Assembly (NCBI RefSeq): GCF_001518815.1
Contig: NZ_CP013987.1
Coordinates: forward strand, 1,405,001-1,469,000
DNA: 64,000 nucleotides
From: Pseudomonas oryzihabitans
GTDB taxonomy: Bacteria > Pseudomonadota > Gammaproteobacteria > Pseudomonadales > Pseudomonadaceae
Direction of reading: 5' to 3'
Shown here: positions 9,069-17,802 of the stretch, one piece after another
Position numbering within the stretch: the stretch's first letter is position 1
How the letters are laid out: the number at the start of each line of letters is the position of its first letter
The notes under the pieces: model-generated
Database searches by the model: none
What the model was told of the DNA's origin: nothing
The model's input: only the letters and a program-made list of their open reading frames with translations
Program-made: the position numbers and the translations under genes

Positions 9069-9476
9069 TTACTTGCCCAGGCCGCAGTCGGCGGCCTGGA
9101 AGCGCTCGACCATGACCGGCTTATTGGTCTGGTATTCGGTGAAGTCATAGACCAGGGTGGCGCCACGGGCCAGCAACTGGCGATAGCCGTTGTTCTGGCA
9201 GACGCTTTCGGCGAGCTGCACCCGTACCGTGGCTGGATTCTCGCGCATGCGGGCGGCATGGGCCGGACGGACGCTGAGGCTATTGATCAGCTGCTTGCCC
9301 TGCACAGTGTAGCCGCGGTCGAGGATGTCTTCGTTGACGGCGCGGGGCGTACCCTGGCTGCTCTCGGCAGCCACCTTGCGCAGCATCTGGTTGAGCTCGT
9401 GGTCCTTGAGCGACTCGGCCGCCTGAACGGTGAGGGGCAGGGCGAGGGTCAGGGCGAGCAAAGCAAAACGAGGCAT
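9069..9476 (-). CDS. PA3611-like small secreted protein
   Basis: 135 aa with an N-terminal signal peptide (cleavage probably after VQA-A near residue 19). The mature part resembles P. aeruginosa PA3611, described as a quorum-sensing-regulated virulence-associated protein, including the stretches GTPRA and NEDILD near residue 42 and the paired cysteines in ESVCQNNGY and AADCG, which could form a disulfide. Its biochemical role is unknown. It is located 15 bp upstream of the LOG-family gene on the same strand. Confidence 0.8.
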   Translation of the reverse strand: MPRFALLALTLALPLTVQAAESLKDHELNQMLRKVAAESSQGTPRAVNEDILDRGYTVQGKQLINSLSVRPAHAARMRENPATVRVQLAESVCQNNGYRQLLARGATLVYDFTEYQTNKPVMVERFQAADCGLGK

Positions 9477-9617
9477 CGTGTTCTCCAGCGTAGAGGAGCC
9501 CGTTTCGACCGTGGTCGCGGGCGGGGGTTCGCAAGGCGTCTATGCAGGGTAACCCGCCTGGCCGCCGCGGGCATCCCGATCGCTCTGGTAAACTGCGCTT
9601 TTTCACGTGAGCCCGGC

Positions 9618-10355
9618 ATGACCCCGATCAGCGACATCCCTCCCCATGCCGTGGCCCGTTTGCGCCAGGAACGCCTGGCGCGCAGCATCAAGCCCTTCAT
9701 CGCCCGCGGCTCGCGCATGGCACGTTGTCCGGCGTGCCGGCTGGCGCCCACCCATTGCCTCTGCGACCTGCGCCCCTTGCGTCAGACCCGCGCCGGGATG
9801 TGCCTGCTGATGCATGACGTGGAGCCGCTCAAGCCAAGCAACACGGGTTGGCTGATCGCCGACGTGGTGGCCGATACCCATGCCTTCGGCTGGAGTCGCA
9901 CGGCAGTGGATCCGGCGTTGCCTGAGCTGCTCAGGCAGCCCGAGTGGCAGCCATTGCTGGTATTTCCCGGCGAATACGCCGACCCAGGTCGGGTAGTCGA
10001 AAGCCTGCCACTGGCCCCCGGCCAGCGACCACTGTTCGTGCTGCTGGATGCCACCTGGACCGAGGCGCGCAAGATGTTCCGCAAGAGTCCGTACCTGGAC
10101 AGCCTGCCGGTGCTGAGCTTCCAGCCCACCGCCCTGTCGCGCTACCGTCTGCGGCGCTCCACCCGCGGCGAGCACCTGTGCACCGCCGAGGTCGCGGCCC
10201 TGTGCCTGGAGCTGGCCGGGGAGGCGCCCGCCGGGCGGCTGCTGGAGGCCTATCTGGATGTCTTCAGTGAGCGCTATCTGGACGCCAAGCATCATCTGCC
10301 ATTGGCGGCGGACAGCCCGGCGAGCCAGCAGCTGAAGGCGCTGCGCGCTAGTTGA
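9618..10355 (+). CDS. tapT: tRNA-uridine aminocarboxypropyltransferase (DTW domain, TapT/YfiP-like)
   Basis: 245 aa. An N-terminal cysteine cluster (Cys37, Cys40, Cys47, Cys49) is followed by the DTW domain with DATWTEA at residues 144-150. DTW proteins such as E. coli TapT transfer the 3-amino-3-carboxypropyl group of S-adenosylmethionine to a tRNA uridine (acp3U47). The open frame extends upstream to 8889, but that part is antisense to two other genes; ATG 9618 gives a family-length protein. The 3' end overlaps the convergent EamA gene by 8 bp. Confidence 0.85.
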   Translation: MTPISDIPPHAVARLRQERLARSIKPFIARGSRMARCPACRLAPTHCLCDLRPLRQTRAGMCLLMHDVEPLKPSNTGWLIADVVADTHAFGWSRTAVDPALPELLRQPEWQPLLVFPGEYADPGRVVESLPLAPGQRPLFVLLDATWTEARKMFRKSPYLDSLPVLSFQPTALSRYRLRRSTRGEHLCTAEVAALCLELAGEAPAGRLLEAYLDVFSERYLDAKHHLPLAADSPASQQLKALRAS

Positions 10356-11244
10356 CCGGCTTGACCTCGACCGGCGCCTGGCGTGGCCAGAGTTGGGCCG
10401 CCAGCATGCCGGCGAACATCAGGGCGCAGCCGAGGTAGCCACGGTCGCTGAGGGCCTCACCCAGCAGCCAGGCGCCAAAGCCGGCAGCGAACACCGCTTC
10501 CAGGGAAAAGATGACCGCCGCGTGGGAGGCGATGGCGCCGCGCTGCGCGAAGACCTGCAGGGTATAGCCGATGCCGGCGGCGATCACGCCGCCATAGAGC
10601 AGGTCAGGCAGGGCAAGGGCGATCCGGGCCGGCTGAAGCGGCTCGAAGGCCAGCGCCAGCAGCAGGCTCAGCACGGCGCAGACCAGAAATTGCAGGATCG
10701 ACAGTACGGTGGCGTCGTGGCGGCTGGAGTAGTGACCCACGAGCAGGACATGGACGCCCCAGGCTAGGGCGCCAGCCAGTTGTAGCAGATCGCCCGAAGC
10801 GACGTGGAAGTTGTCGCCGATGCTCAGCAGCCCCATGCCGACCACCGCCAGGCTGGCACCGATCCAGGTCCCCAGATGGCTGCGCTGGCCCAGCAGCAGG
10901 CCCAGCAGTGGCACCACGATGACATAGAGCCCGGTGATGAAGCCGGAATTGGTCACGCTGGTGAACAGCAGGCCGACCTGTTGCAGATTGATCCCCAGGG
11001 TCAGCACCAGGCCCATCAGCAGTCCGCCCTTGAAGGTGTCGCGGGTCAGGCGTTGCTGGCGACCGCGGCGGCGCAGGAACAGCAGCAGCGGCAGCAGGGT
11101 AAGGGCGCCCAGGGCGAATCTCAGGCCGGTGTAGAGGAAGGGACCGATGTGCTCCATGCCACCGGTCTGGGCAATGAAGGCGCTGCCCCAGATGATGGCG
11201 GTGAGCAGCATGAGCAGGTCGGCACGCAGGGCAGCGCTGGGCAT
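10348..11244 (-). CDS. EamA-family (DMT superfamily) membrane transporter
   Basis: 298 aa with about ten hydrophobic segments arranged as two EamA repeats. TM1 carries the family signature WGSAFIAQ near residue 18. Members export metabolites or amino acids; the substrate cannot be told from the sequence. I chose Met-Pro-Ser-Ala-Ala at 11244; the upstream extension to 11529 is not membrane-like and has poor coding character. It is convergent with tapT. Confidence 0.85.
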   Translation of the reverse strand: MPSAALRADLLMLLTAIIWGSAFIAQTGGMEHIGPFLYTGLRFALGALTLLPLLLFLRRRGRQQRLTRDTFKGGLLMGLVLTLGINLQQVGLLFTSVTNSGFITGLYVIVVPLLGLLLGQRSHLGTWIGASLAVVGMGLLSIGDNFHVASGDLLQLAGALAWGVHVLLVGHYSSRHDATVLSILQFLVCAVLSLLLALAFEPLQPARIALALPDLLYGGVIAAGIGYTLQVFAQRGAIASHAAVIFSLEAVFAAGFGAWLLGEALSDRGYLGCALMFAGMLAAQLWPRQAPVEVKPVN

Positions 11245-11569
11245 CGGGTGTCTCTTGGGCAAAAAAGCGCAACTGTGCCGCAACCGCCGGGCCTTGCCTA
11301 CCGTCTGTGGTCCACTCGGCCTTGCCCCCGTCCGCGCCGTTCGGCATGCTGGCGCGATCTCGCATGCAGCCGGCACGCCAGGCTGCTGGTCTGCGCGGAC
11401 CTCGGAGGCTGTTCCAAGGCTCACGAGCTGGAGACGAACCAGGTGAAGATGACCGAGGGCGCGACGTTTACGCAGGGTAGATGAGCGTCCCGAAGTCATG
11501 TCCACCGCCGTTTGGCCAACGCGCAGCAAGCGTTGAGCAGGCTCTCACGACAACAAGGAAGGCTACACC
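11245..11569. other. 325-bp divergent intergenic region, no gene
   Basis: The region lies between the divergent EamA transporter and ErdR-like regulator. I see no credible ORF, no strong inverted repeat and no T-tract hairpin. A purine-rich AACAAGGAAGG just upstream of 11570 serves as the erdR ribosome-binding site. Promoters for both flanking genes are expected here but I cannot place them. Confidence 0.6.
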
Positions 11570-12220
11570 ATGGCGGCTGCCTATCAGATATTGATCGCCG
11601 ATGATCATCCGCTGTTTCGCAGCGCGCTGCAGCAGGCGCTCACCCTGGGCCTGGGCGCCCAGGCGAGTCTCACCGAAGTGGCCGACATCGCCGAACTCCA
11701 GGCCTGCCTGGCCGAGCGCACCGACTGGGATCTGGTCCTGCTCGATCTCAACATGCCCGGCGCCTACGGCTTTTCCGGGCTGGTTCTCCTGCGCGGCCAG
11801 TATCCCCAGGTGCCCGTGGTGATGATCTCGGCGCAGGAAGAACCGGCCGTGGTGCAACGCGCCCGGGAGTTCGGTGCCAGCGGCTTCATCCCCAAGTCCA
11901 GCGATCTGAGTACCCTGCAGCAGGCCGTCAGTCAGGTGCTGGACGGCGACACCTGGTGGCCACCACAGGTGGAAGGTGCCGCGGCCCTGAGCGAGGAGGC
12001 CAAGGCGGCCAGCGCCGGGCTTGCCAGTCTCACGCCGCAGCAGTTCCGGGTGCTCACCATGCTCTGCGAAGGCTTGCTCAACAAGCAGATCGCCTTCGAG
12101 CTGAATGTCTCCGAAGCCACGGTCAAGGCCCATGCCACGGCCATCTTCCGTAAACTCGGGGTCCGTACCCGCACCCAGGCGGCGCTCCTGCTGCAACAGC
12201 TGGAGAGCACCTCCAGCTAG
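11570..12220 (+). CDS. erdR: ErdR-like LuxR-family response regulator
   Basis: 216 aa, receiver plus LuxR-type HTH. Acidic residues 11-12, phospho-acceptor Asp59 (LLDLNMP) and Lys108 (FIPKSS) complete the receiver site. The HTH is at about residues 150-196 (LTPQQFRVL through VKAHATAIFRKLGV). The neighbours (dgkA and the zinc metallopeptidase downstream) match P. aeruginosa PA3604/ErdR, which acts in ethanol and acetate metabolism control. No histidine kinase is adjacent, so it is an orphan regulator here. The acs-type role is taken from the orthologue, not from this sequence. Confidence 0.88.
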   Translation: MAAAYQILIADDHPLFRSALQQALTLGLGAQASLTEVADIAELQACLAERTDWDLVLLDLNMPGAYGFSGLVLLRGQYPQVPVVMISAQEEPAVVQRAREFGASGFIPKSSDLSTLQQAVSQVLDGDTWWPPQVEGAAALSEEAKAASAGLASLTPQQFRVLTMLCEGLLNKQIAFELNVSEATVKAHATAIFRKLGVRTRTQAALLLQQLESTSS

Positions 12221-12342
12221 CTTCGGTTGCCGTTGCCGCTTTCGATGGGCGGTCGCCTTGTGCGCGGCCCCCGGTCCTCACCCTTTTTTGTACCTGCCGT
12301 CCGCCGGGACCGGCAGTGCGACGCTGCTGGATGGAGCTTTCG

Positions 12343-12711
12343 GTGATTTCTCCCTACAAAGGCAAGACCGGTCTACGCCGGGTCATCAATGCCACGGGCT
12401 ACTCCCTGGCCGGGCTGCGCACGGCCTTTCGCCAGGAAGCGGCCTTTCGTTCGCTGGTGGTGCTCAACCTTGTGCTGGTGCCGCTGGCCTTCTGGCTGGA
12501 CGTGAGTCGTGGCGAGCGGGCGCTGCTGGTGGCGGTCTGCCTGCTGTCGCTGGTGGTCGAGCTGTTCAATGCCGCCATCGAGGCGGTGGTGGATCGCATT
12601 TCCCTGGACTGGCACGAACTGTCGAAGAACGCCAAGGATCTTGGCAGCGCTGCGCAGTTCGTGGCCATGATCATCATCGCCGTGGTCTGGGGCATCGTCC
12701 TGCTCGGCTGA
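12343..12711 (+). CDS. dgkA: diacylglycerol kinase DgkA
   Basis: 122 aa with GTG 12343 as start: GGAG lies 6 bp before it, and the protein then begins at ISPYKG, as in P. aeruginosa DgkA. ATG 12331 or GTG 12316 would add 4 or 9 residues. Three membrane helices and the family signature (EAVVDRIS near residue 74 and SKNAKDLGSAAQ near 90) are present. DgkA phosphorylates diacylglycerol released during periplasmic glucan or lipid A modification, returning phosphatidate to lipid synthesis. Confidence 0.93.
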   Translation: MISPYKGKTGLRRVINATGYSLAGLRTAFRQEAAFRSLVVLNLVLVPLAFWLDVSRGERALLVAVCLLSLVVELFNAAIEAVVDRISLDWHELSKNAKDLGSAAQFVAMIIIAVVWGIVLLG

Positions 12712-12723
12712 GCAGGAAAAGGA

Positions 12724-13923
12724 TCAGACGGTAGCGCCCAAGGTGGCACCCGCTGCGGTGTCATCCGCGGCCAGGCGCTGTTCCAGCACGCTGGGCTGGG
12801 CCGAATGGATGACCTTGTGGATGAAGTGCAGCTTGGCGATCACCGGGGCCGGCAGGGCGAAGGGATAGAAGTCCGGCTGGCCCATGCTGCGCGACAGCTC
12901 GTTGAGCATGGCGGCCAGCTCGATCCAGGCATTGGCGAAGCCGAGGAATTCGTCATCGCTGCGGTCTTCGGCCTCATAGAGCGCCTCGCGGGTGAACGGC
13001 TGGAAGTCCAGCTGTAGGCTGCCAGCGTTCATGCCCAGGCTGGCGGCGGTGGCCAGGGTGTCCATCATGTGCAGGTAGTGCGCCCAGGTCTCCGCCCAGT
13101 CTTCCCAGGGGTGCATGGTGGCGTAGGCACTCACGTACTGGCTTTCCCAGTTGGCCGGAGCACCCTGCTCGTAGTGACGCTTGAGGGCCTCGCCATAGTC
13201 GGCGCGCTCGTCGCCGAACAGGACGCGGAAGGGCTCTTCCCAAGCGGTGCCGGCGACCAGACGATCGAAGTAGTAGTGACCCACCTCGTGGCGGAAATGG
13301 CCGAGCAGGGTGCGATAGGGTTCGTGCATGTCGGCGCGGACCTTTTCCCGGTGGGCATCGTCCGCTTCGAGGATGTTCAGGGTGATGAGGCCATTGGCAT
13401 GGCCGGTGGTAGGGGTACCGGTGGCGTCAGGGGCGAGAAAGTCGAAGGCGAGACCGCGCTCGGCATCGACCGTCTGGGGGATTACCTGCAGCCCCAGGCC
13501 CAGCAGCTGGGCGACCAGTTGCCGCTTGGCCAGCTCCAGCTTGCGCCAGCGCTCGCCGTTGCCCTCGAAGGACAGGTCCGGAATGGTGTGGTTGAGCTGG
13601 CAGGCCACGCAGAAGCCGTCGCCCGATTCGGCTGGCACCAGCCAGTTGCAAGCGGCTGGGGTATCCAGGTTGGCACAGCGGCGATAGAGGCCGCTGGTCG
13701 TCTCGGGTAGCTGCCAGAGGCCACCTTCCGCCGGCAGCAGTGCCGTCGGCATGCCCTGGTCCGGGGCGTAGCCCAGGGCATTGCCGCAGGCCAGGCATTC
13801 GCTGTTGGGAAAGAAGATGGCCTGGCCGCAGGTGCAGTTGGCGACCTTGCGCTGGACGGGCAGGGCGCGCAGGACATTGCGTTGCTGGCGATTCGAACTG
13901 TAGCTTCCGAGAAAATTGCGCAT
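12724..13923 (-). CDS. putative zinc-binding metallopeptidase with N-terminal zinc ribbon (PA3602-like)
   Basis: 399 aa. N-terminal cysteines at about 30, 32, 43 and 46 and again at 83, 92, 105 and 108 form zinc-ribbon-like clusters. A gluzincin HEVGH motif is at residues 212-216, with a downstream Glu-rich helix (PWEDWAETWAHY) that probably gives the third ligand. Members of this family (putative zinc-binding metallopeptidase) are common in Pseudomonas next to dgkA, but I know of no established substrate. No signal peptide is seen, so it is likely cytoplasmic. It is convergent with dgkA. Confidence 0.82.
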   Translation of the reverse strand: MRNFLGSYSSNRQQRNVLRALPVQRKVANCTCGQAIFFPNSECLACGNALGYAPDQGMPTALLPAEGGLWQLPETTSGLYRRCANLDTPAACNWLVPAESGDGFCVACQLNHTIPDLSFEGNGERWRKLELAKRQLVAQLLGLGLQVIPQTVDAERGLAFDFLAPDATGTPTTGHANGLITLNILEADDAHREKVRADMHEPYRTLLGHFRHEVGHYYFDRLVAGTAWEEPFRVLFGDERADYGEALKRHYEQGAPANWESQYVSAYATMHPWEDWAETWAHYLHMMDTLATAASLGMNAGSLQLDFQPFTREALYEAEDRSDDEFLGFANAWIELAAMLNELSRSMGQPDFYPFALPAPVIAKLHFIHKVIHSAQPSVLEQRLAADDTAAGATLGATV

Positions 13924-14230
13924 GGGGAATACCTGGCGAGAGCGGCCGCGTCGGACGCCAGGCGGAGCGCCGGCGTCTTGCTAGCGCTTTAGTAGAGCGG
14001 CCCGACCCTGGAGTTCCGGGTTGTTCGTCGCCTGGGGGTGCTGGCAAGAGCTCTGGAATCGGCGCCCGGACCAGAGGCCAGCCCGCGCGCATCGGCGGCC
14101 CGCGTTAGCGGTGGCGCATCCAGGCGCGCACCACTACCCTAGGTTACCGTCGACACTGTCGCGCGCCCCTAAGGCGTCGGCCCGTTCGGCTCTTGCGAAC
14201 CTGCTCTCGTATCCTGTCAGCCGTCCAACC
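13924..14230. other. 307-bp divergent intergenic region, no gene
   Basis: This region separates the metallopeptidase (minus) from the ATP-grasp/alpha-E gene (plus). An ORF continues upstream from 14231, but it has no recognisable protein character before the chosen start. I see no repeat-family element and no clear hairpin here. Confidence 0.55.
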
Positions 14231-16711
14231 ATGCCCCCGATCGCCTCCCACAATGCCAGCGACATGACCGGCAGCTACCACGAACTCTGGAGTCCGCGGG
14301 GTGGCGTGCGGCCGACCTGGCGGCGCTTCTATGGACACCTGGCGGGTCTGCGCCCGGCGCAGCTCGACCAGCGCCAGGCCCTGATCGCCCGGCAGATCCA
14401 GGAAAACGGCGTGACCTACAACGTCTATGCCGATCCCAAGGGCAGTGACCGGCCCTGGGCGCTGGATCTCCTGCCGCAGCTGATCTCGGCGGAGGAGTGG
14501 GCACCCCTGGCCGCTGGGGTGGCGCAACGGGCGCGACTGTTGAACCGGGTACTGGGCGATCTCTATGGTGAGCAACGTCTGCTGCACGAGCGACTGTTGC
14601 CGCCAGAGCTGGTATTTGGTCATCACAACTTTCTCTGGGCCTGCCAGGGCCTGCGACCGCCGGGCGATACCTGGCTGCACGTCTATGCGGTGGACCTGGC
14701 GCGGGCCCCTGACGGCCGCTGGTGGGTGCTGGCGGATCGTACCCAGGCGCCCTCCGGTGCCGGCTATGCCCTGGAAAACCGGCACATCGTGGCGCGGGCC
14801 TTTCCCGAATTGCACCGTGATCTGCAGGCGCAGCCCCTCAATGGCTACTTCCAGGCCCTGCAACGCACCCTGAGCACGGGCCTGGACACCGGCGACGAAG
14901 CGCCGCTGGCGGTGTTGCTGACGCCGGGGCGCTACAACGAGACCTACTTCGAGCACCTCTACCAGGCGCGCCAGCTGGGCTTTCCGCTGGTGGAGGGCCA
15001 GGACCTCACGGTCCGCAACGACTGCCTGTACCTGAAGACCTTGAGCGGGCTGCGTCGCGTCCATGCGGTGTTTCGCCGGCTGGACGACGACTTCTGCGAT
15101 CCCCTGGAGCTGCGCACCGATTCGGCCCTGGGCGTGCCTGGCCTGTTGGAGGCTGTGCGCCAGGGTAATGTCATCATGGCCAACGCCTTGGGCAGCGGCC
15201 TGCTGGAATCGCCCGGCCTGCTCGGCTTCCTGCCGGGGGTCTGCCAGGCCTTGCTGGGCGAGACCCTAGCGCTGCCCTCCGTCGCCACCTGGTGGTGTGG
15301 CGAGACGCCGGTCCGGGAAGCGGCCCTGGCGCGGCTGGCGGAACTGGTGATCAAGCCGGCCTATCCCGGCCAGGGATTCGAGCCGGTGTTCGGCAAGGAA
15401 CTGGATGCTCAGGGCCTGGCCGCCCTGCGTGAGCGTATTCTGGCCACGCCCCATGCCTATGTGGCCCAGGAGCGCATCCAGCTCTCGCAGGCGCCGGTCT
15501 GGCAGGGCGGCAGCCTGCAGTCACGGGCCATCGGCATGCGTGTCTACGCAGTGGCCAGCGAAGACGGCTACTGGGTCATGCCCGGTGGCCTGACCCGCGT
15601 GGCCCACGAAGGCGCTGCCGTGGTGTCCATGCAACGCGGTGGGTCGAGCAAGGATACCTGGGTGCTGGGCGGCAGCCGCGGCGCCGCCGAGGTGCCCGGG
15701 GCCCGGGTGCTGGGGGTGCGCGACCTGGTGCGCAAGGACCCCTTCCTGCCCTCGCGCACGGCGGAAAATCTGTTCTGGTATGGCCGCTACAGCGAGCGCT
15801 GCGAAGATGCCGCGCGTCTGCTGCGGATCGTGCTGAGCCGTTACCTGGACGCCGACGATGAGGGGCCGGCGGTGCAATCGGCCATCGACCTGGCCACTGC
15901 CCTGGAATGGCTGCCGGGGCAGGGCGGTCTCGCCGAGCAGCTGCACGCAGCCCTCGGGCCTGGCGACTTTCCCAGCGGCCTGGGCGCCAATCTGCAGCGC
16001 CTGCATTGGGCCGCGGCCCAGGTACGCGGACGGCTGTCGCCGGAGAACTGGCGCGCCATCCGCGAGGTGGAGCGCGAGGCCCATGGCCTGGGCCAGGTAG
16101 GCAGCGAGCCGGGCGAAGCGCTGCAGAGTCTCAACCGGCTGGTGATGGCGCTCGCCGCGGTGGCCGGCTTCACCTTCGACGACATGACCCACGACGAGAG
16201 CTGGCGCTTTCTGATGATCGGCCGACGCATCGAGCGGGTGCAGTTCCTCGCCGGCAGCCTGGCGCACTTTCTCGAAGGTGGCGCCACCTGGGATGCGGCC
16301 GGTCTGGAGTGGCTGTTGGAGCTGGGCAACAGCATCATCACCTATCGCTCGCGCTACCAGGCCGCGCCTCAGTTGATCCCGGTGCTGGACTTGCTGATGC
16401 TGCACGAGCACAACCCCTATTCGATCCGCTTCCAGCTGCACGCGCTGATCAACGCCGTGGAGCATCTGGAGCGCTACCATGGCCTGCCGCCCGATCCGGC
16501 ACTGCACGACGCCTACGACCGGCTGCGTCGCTTCGACCTCGGCACCCTGGAAAACACCCTGTTCGGCGATGCCGGCCGGGTCGAGGTGCAGCAAGGCTTG
16601 GCGCGCCTGCTGCGGCAGATCGCCGGGGCCAGCAGCCAGCTGTCCGAGCGGGTCATCTATCGCTGCTTCGCCCATGTCGACGCGGTCAGCCAGCGCACGG
16701 TATCCATGTGA
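14231..16711 (+). CDS. fused circularly permuted ATP-grasp / alpha-E domain protein
   Basis: 826 aa. Roughly residues 15-480 resemble the circularly permuted ATP-grasp family (formerly DUF404/DUF407; for example ITYNVYADP-like NVYAD near 60 and KPAYPGQGFEPVFG near 377). Residues from about 520 (LPSRTAENLFWYGRYSER) to the end are the helical alpha-E domain (formerly DUF403). In many bacteria these are two separate proteins; here they are fused. Comparative genomics predicts peptide or amide bond formation, but the substrate is unknown. ATG 14231 is the first plausible start; ATG 14264 (MTGSYHELW) is a good alternative. The stop overlaps the next ATG by 1 bp (TGATG), so the pair is translationally coupled. 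Confidence 0.88.
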   Translation: MPPIASHNASDMTGSYHELWSPRGGVRPTWRRFYGHLAGLRPAQLDQRQALIARQIQENGVTYNVYADPKGSDRPWALDLLPQLISAEEWAPLAAGVAQRARLLNRVLGDLYGEQRLLHERLLPPELVFGHHNFLWACQGLRPPGDTWLHVYAVDLARAPDGRWWVLADRTQAPSGAGYALENRHIVARAFPELHRDLQAQPLNGYFQALQRTLSTGLDTGDEAPLAVLLTPGRYNETYFEHLYQARQLGFPLVEGQDLTVRNDCLYLKTLSGLRRVHAVFRRLDDDFCDPLELRTDSALGVPGLLEAVRQGNVIMANALGSGLLESPGLLGFLPGVCQALLGETLALPSVATWWCGETPVREAALARLAELVIKPAYPGQGFEPVFGKELDAQGLAALRERILATPHAYVAQERIQLSQAPVWQGGSLQSRAIGMRVYAVASEDGYWVMPGGLTRVAHEGAAVVSMQRGGSSKDTWVLGGSRGAAEVPGARVLGVRDLVRKDPFLPSRTAENLFWYGRYSERCEDAARLLRIVLSRYLDADDEGPAVQSAIDLATALEWLPGQGGLAEQLHAALGPGDFPSGLGANLQRLHWAAAQVRGRLSPENWRAIREVEREAHGLGQVGSEPGEALQSLNRLVMALAAVAGFTFDDMTHDESWRFLMIGRRIERVQFLAGSLAHFLEGGATWDAAGLEWLLELGNSIITYRSRYQAAPQLIPVLDLLMLHEHNPYSIRFQLHALINAVEHLERYHGLPPDPALHDAYDRLRRFDLGTLENTLFGDAGRVEVQQGLARLLRQIAGASSQLSERVIYRCFAHVDAVSQRTVSM

Positions 16712-17592
16712 TGAGCCCGGTCCGCTATCGCATCCAGCACGATACCCACTACCGCTACGAGGCGCCGGTGTCGCTCTCGCAGCAGTTGCTGCACCTGTTG
16801 CCGCGCGACTGCGCCTGGCAGCGTTGCCTGTCCCGGCAACTGGCGATCCTGCCGCAGCCGACGCAACGCCAGGACGCCTGGGACGCCTTCGGCAATCCGC
16901 TGACCCGACTGTCTTTCAAGCGCCCGCACGACGAACTCTATGTCGGGACCGAACTGGACGTGGAAGTGGACTCCCGCGCAGGTCTCCCGCTTGCGGACTC
17001 GCCCGCCTGGGAGCAGGTACGCGACGGGCTGCGCTATCCGGCTGCCCGCGCGGCGCTGGAGGTGCATCACTTTCGCTTCGAATCGCCGGCGGTACCCCTC
17101 GACGGCATCTTCGCCCGCTTCGCCGAGGACTGCTTTCCGCCCGGGCGGCCCCTGTTGCTGGGCTGCCGGGCGCTGATGGAAAAGATCCATCGCGAGTTCC
17201 GCTTCGACGCTACCGCTACCCAGGTGGCCACGCCCCTGCGCGAGGTGCTCGCGCATCGCCATGGCGTCTGCCAGGACTTCGCCCACCTGATGCTGGCCTG
17301 CCTGCGTGGCCTGGGATTGGTGGCGCGCTATGTCAGCGGCTATCTGCTGACCCGTCCACCACCCGGTAAGCCGCGGCTGATCGGCGCCGACGCCTCCCAT
17401 GCCTGGATCAGCGTGCATTGTCCGGTGCTGGGCTGGGTCGACTTCGATCCCACCAACGACGTCCTGCCGGATCTCGAACACATCACCCTGGCCTGGGGCC
17501 GCGACTTCACCGATGTCTCACCGTTGCGCGGGGTGATCCTCGGTGGCGGCCACCACGATCCGGTGGTGGAGGTGACGGTGACGCCGTTGTAG
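16711..17592 (+). CDS. transglutaminase-like protease of the ATP-grasp/alpha-E system
   Basis: 293 aa. An N-terminal beta-rich bacterial transglutaminase N domain starts RYRIQHDTHYRYE, and the papain-like transglutaminase core has Cys187 (HGVCQDF), His230 (ASHAW) and an Asp in DFDPTND near 246. It is the standard partner of the ATP-grasp/alpha-E proteins and may hydrolyse or ligate the peptide or isopeptide they make. No signal peptide is visible, so it is probably cytoplasmic. It is translationally coupled to the upstream gene. Confidence 0.9.
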   Translation: MSPVRYRIQHDTHYRYEAPVSLSQQLLHLLPRDCAWQRCLSRQLAILPQPTQRQDAWDAFGNPLTRLSFKRPHDELYVGTELDVEVDSRAGLPLADSPAWEQVRDGLRYPAARAALEVHHFRFESPAVPLDGIFARFAEDCFPPGRPLLLGCRALMEKIHREFRFDATATQVATPLREVLAHRHGVCQDFAHLMLACLRGLGLVARYVSGYLLTRPPPGKPRLIGADASHAWISVHCPVLGWVDFDPTNDVLPDLEHITLAWGRDFTDVSPLRGVILGGGHHDPVVEVTVTPL

Positions 17593-17643
17593 CGTCCTGC
17601 CGTGCTCGGAGTGACTTCGCTGCGGCAGCTGACTTCTGTGTAA

Positions 17644-17655
17644 TTGTCTATACAA
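17644..17655. promoter_or_regulatory. candidate HutC operator 1
   Basis: TTGTCTATACAA fits the HutC-subfamily GntR half-site pattern GT-N-TA-N-AC (GTCTATAC). It lies 148 bp upstream of hutI. A second, closer candidate is at 17773-17784. Confidence 0.7.
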
Positions 17656-17746
17656 AGCGAAGATGGCGCTTCCCTGCGGTAGCTCCCCCGATTCCTCATG
17701 ACTGAGCTCGATTGGGTAGAGAAACAGGGCTGAAGATTGCCTCTGC

Positions 17747-17774
17747 TTGACGATTATCTGTCTCTCGATTAAAT
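17747..17774 (+). promoter_or_regulatory. candidate sigma-70 promoter of the hut operon
   Basis: A -35-like TTGACG at 17747-17752 and a -10-like TTAAAT at 17769-17774 are separated by 16 bp. The -10 box abuts HutC operator 2, so a bound repressor would block the polymerase. I looked for a sigma-54 GG/GC pair upstream of hutI and found none with correct spacing. Confidence 0.5.
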
Positions 17775-17785
17775 GTATATACATT
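17772..17785. promoter_or_regulatory. candidate HutC operator 2
   Basis: AATGTATATACATT is a perfect 14-bp palindrome containing GTATATAC, which fits the HutC-type GT-N-TA-N-AC pattern. It lies 17 bp before the hutI start codon and overlaps the likely promoter, so it is probably the main repression site. Confidence 0.8.
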
Positions 17786-17802
17786 AATCGGAGAGACCTT
17801 TT

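Noticed and set aside
8889-9617. Upstream extension of the tapT frame to 8889
   Set aside because: It runs antisense to the LOG-family gene and the PA3611-like gene; the start at 9618 gives a normal DTW protein.
12699-12716. Terminator at the end of dgkA
   Set aside because: CCTGCT/AGCAGG forms only a 6-bp stem, lies within the end of dgkA and is followed by A residues, not T.
17593-17770. Sigma-54 promoter upstream of hutI
   Set aside because: The best TGGCGC...TGC match near 17666 has a GG-to-GC spacing one base short and lacks the TTGC element.
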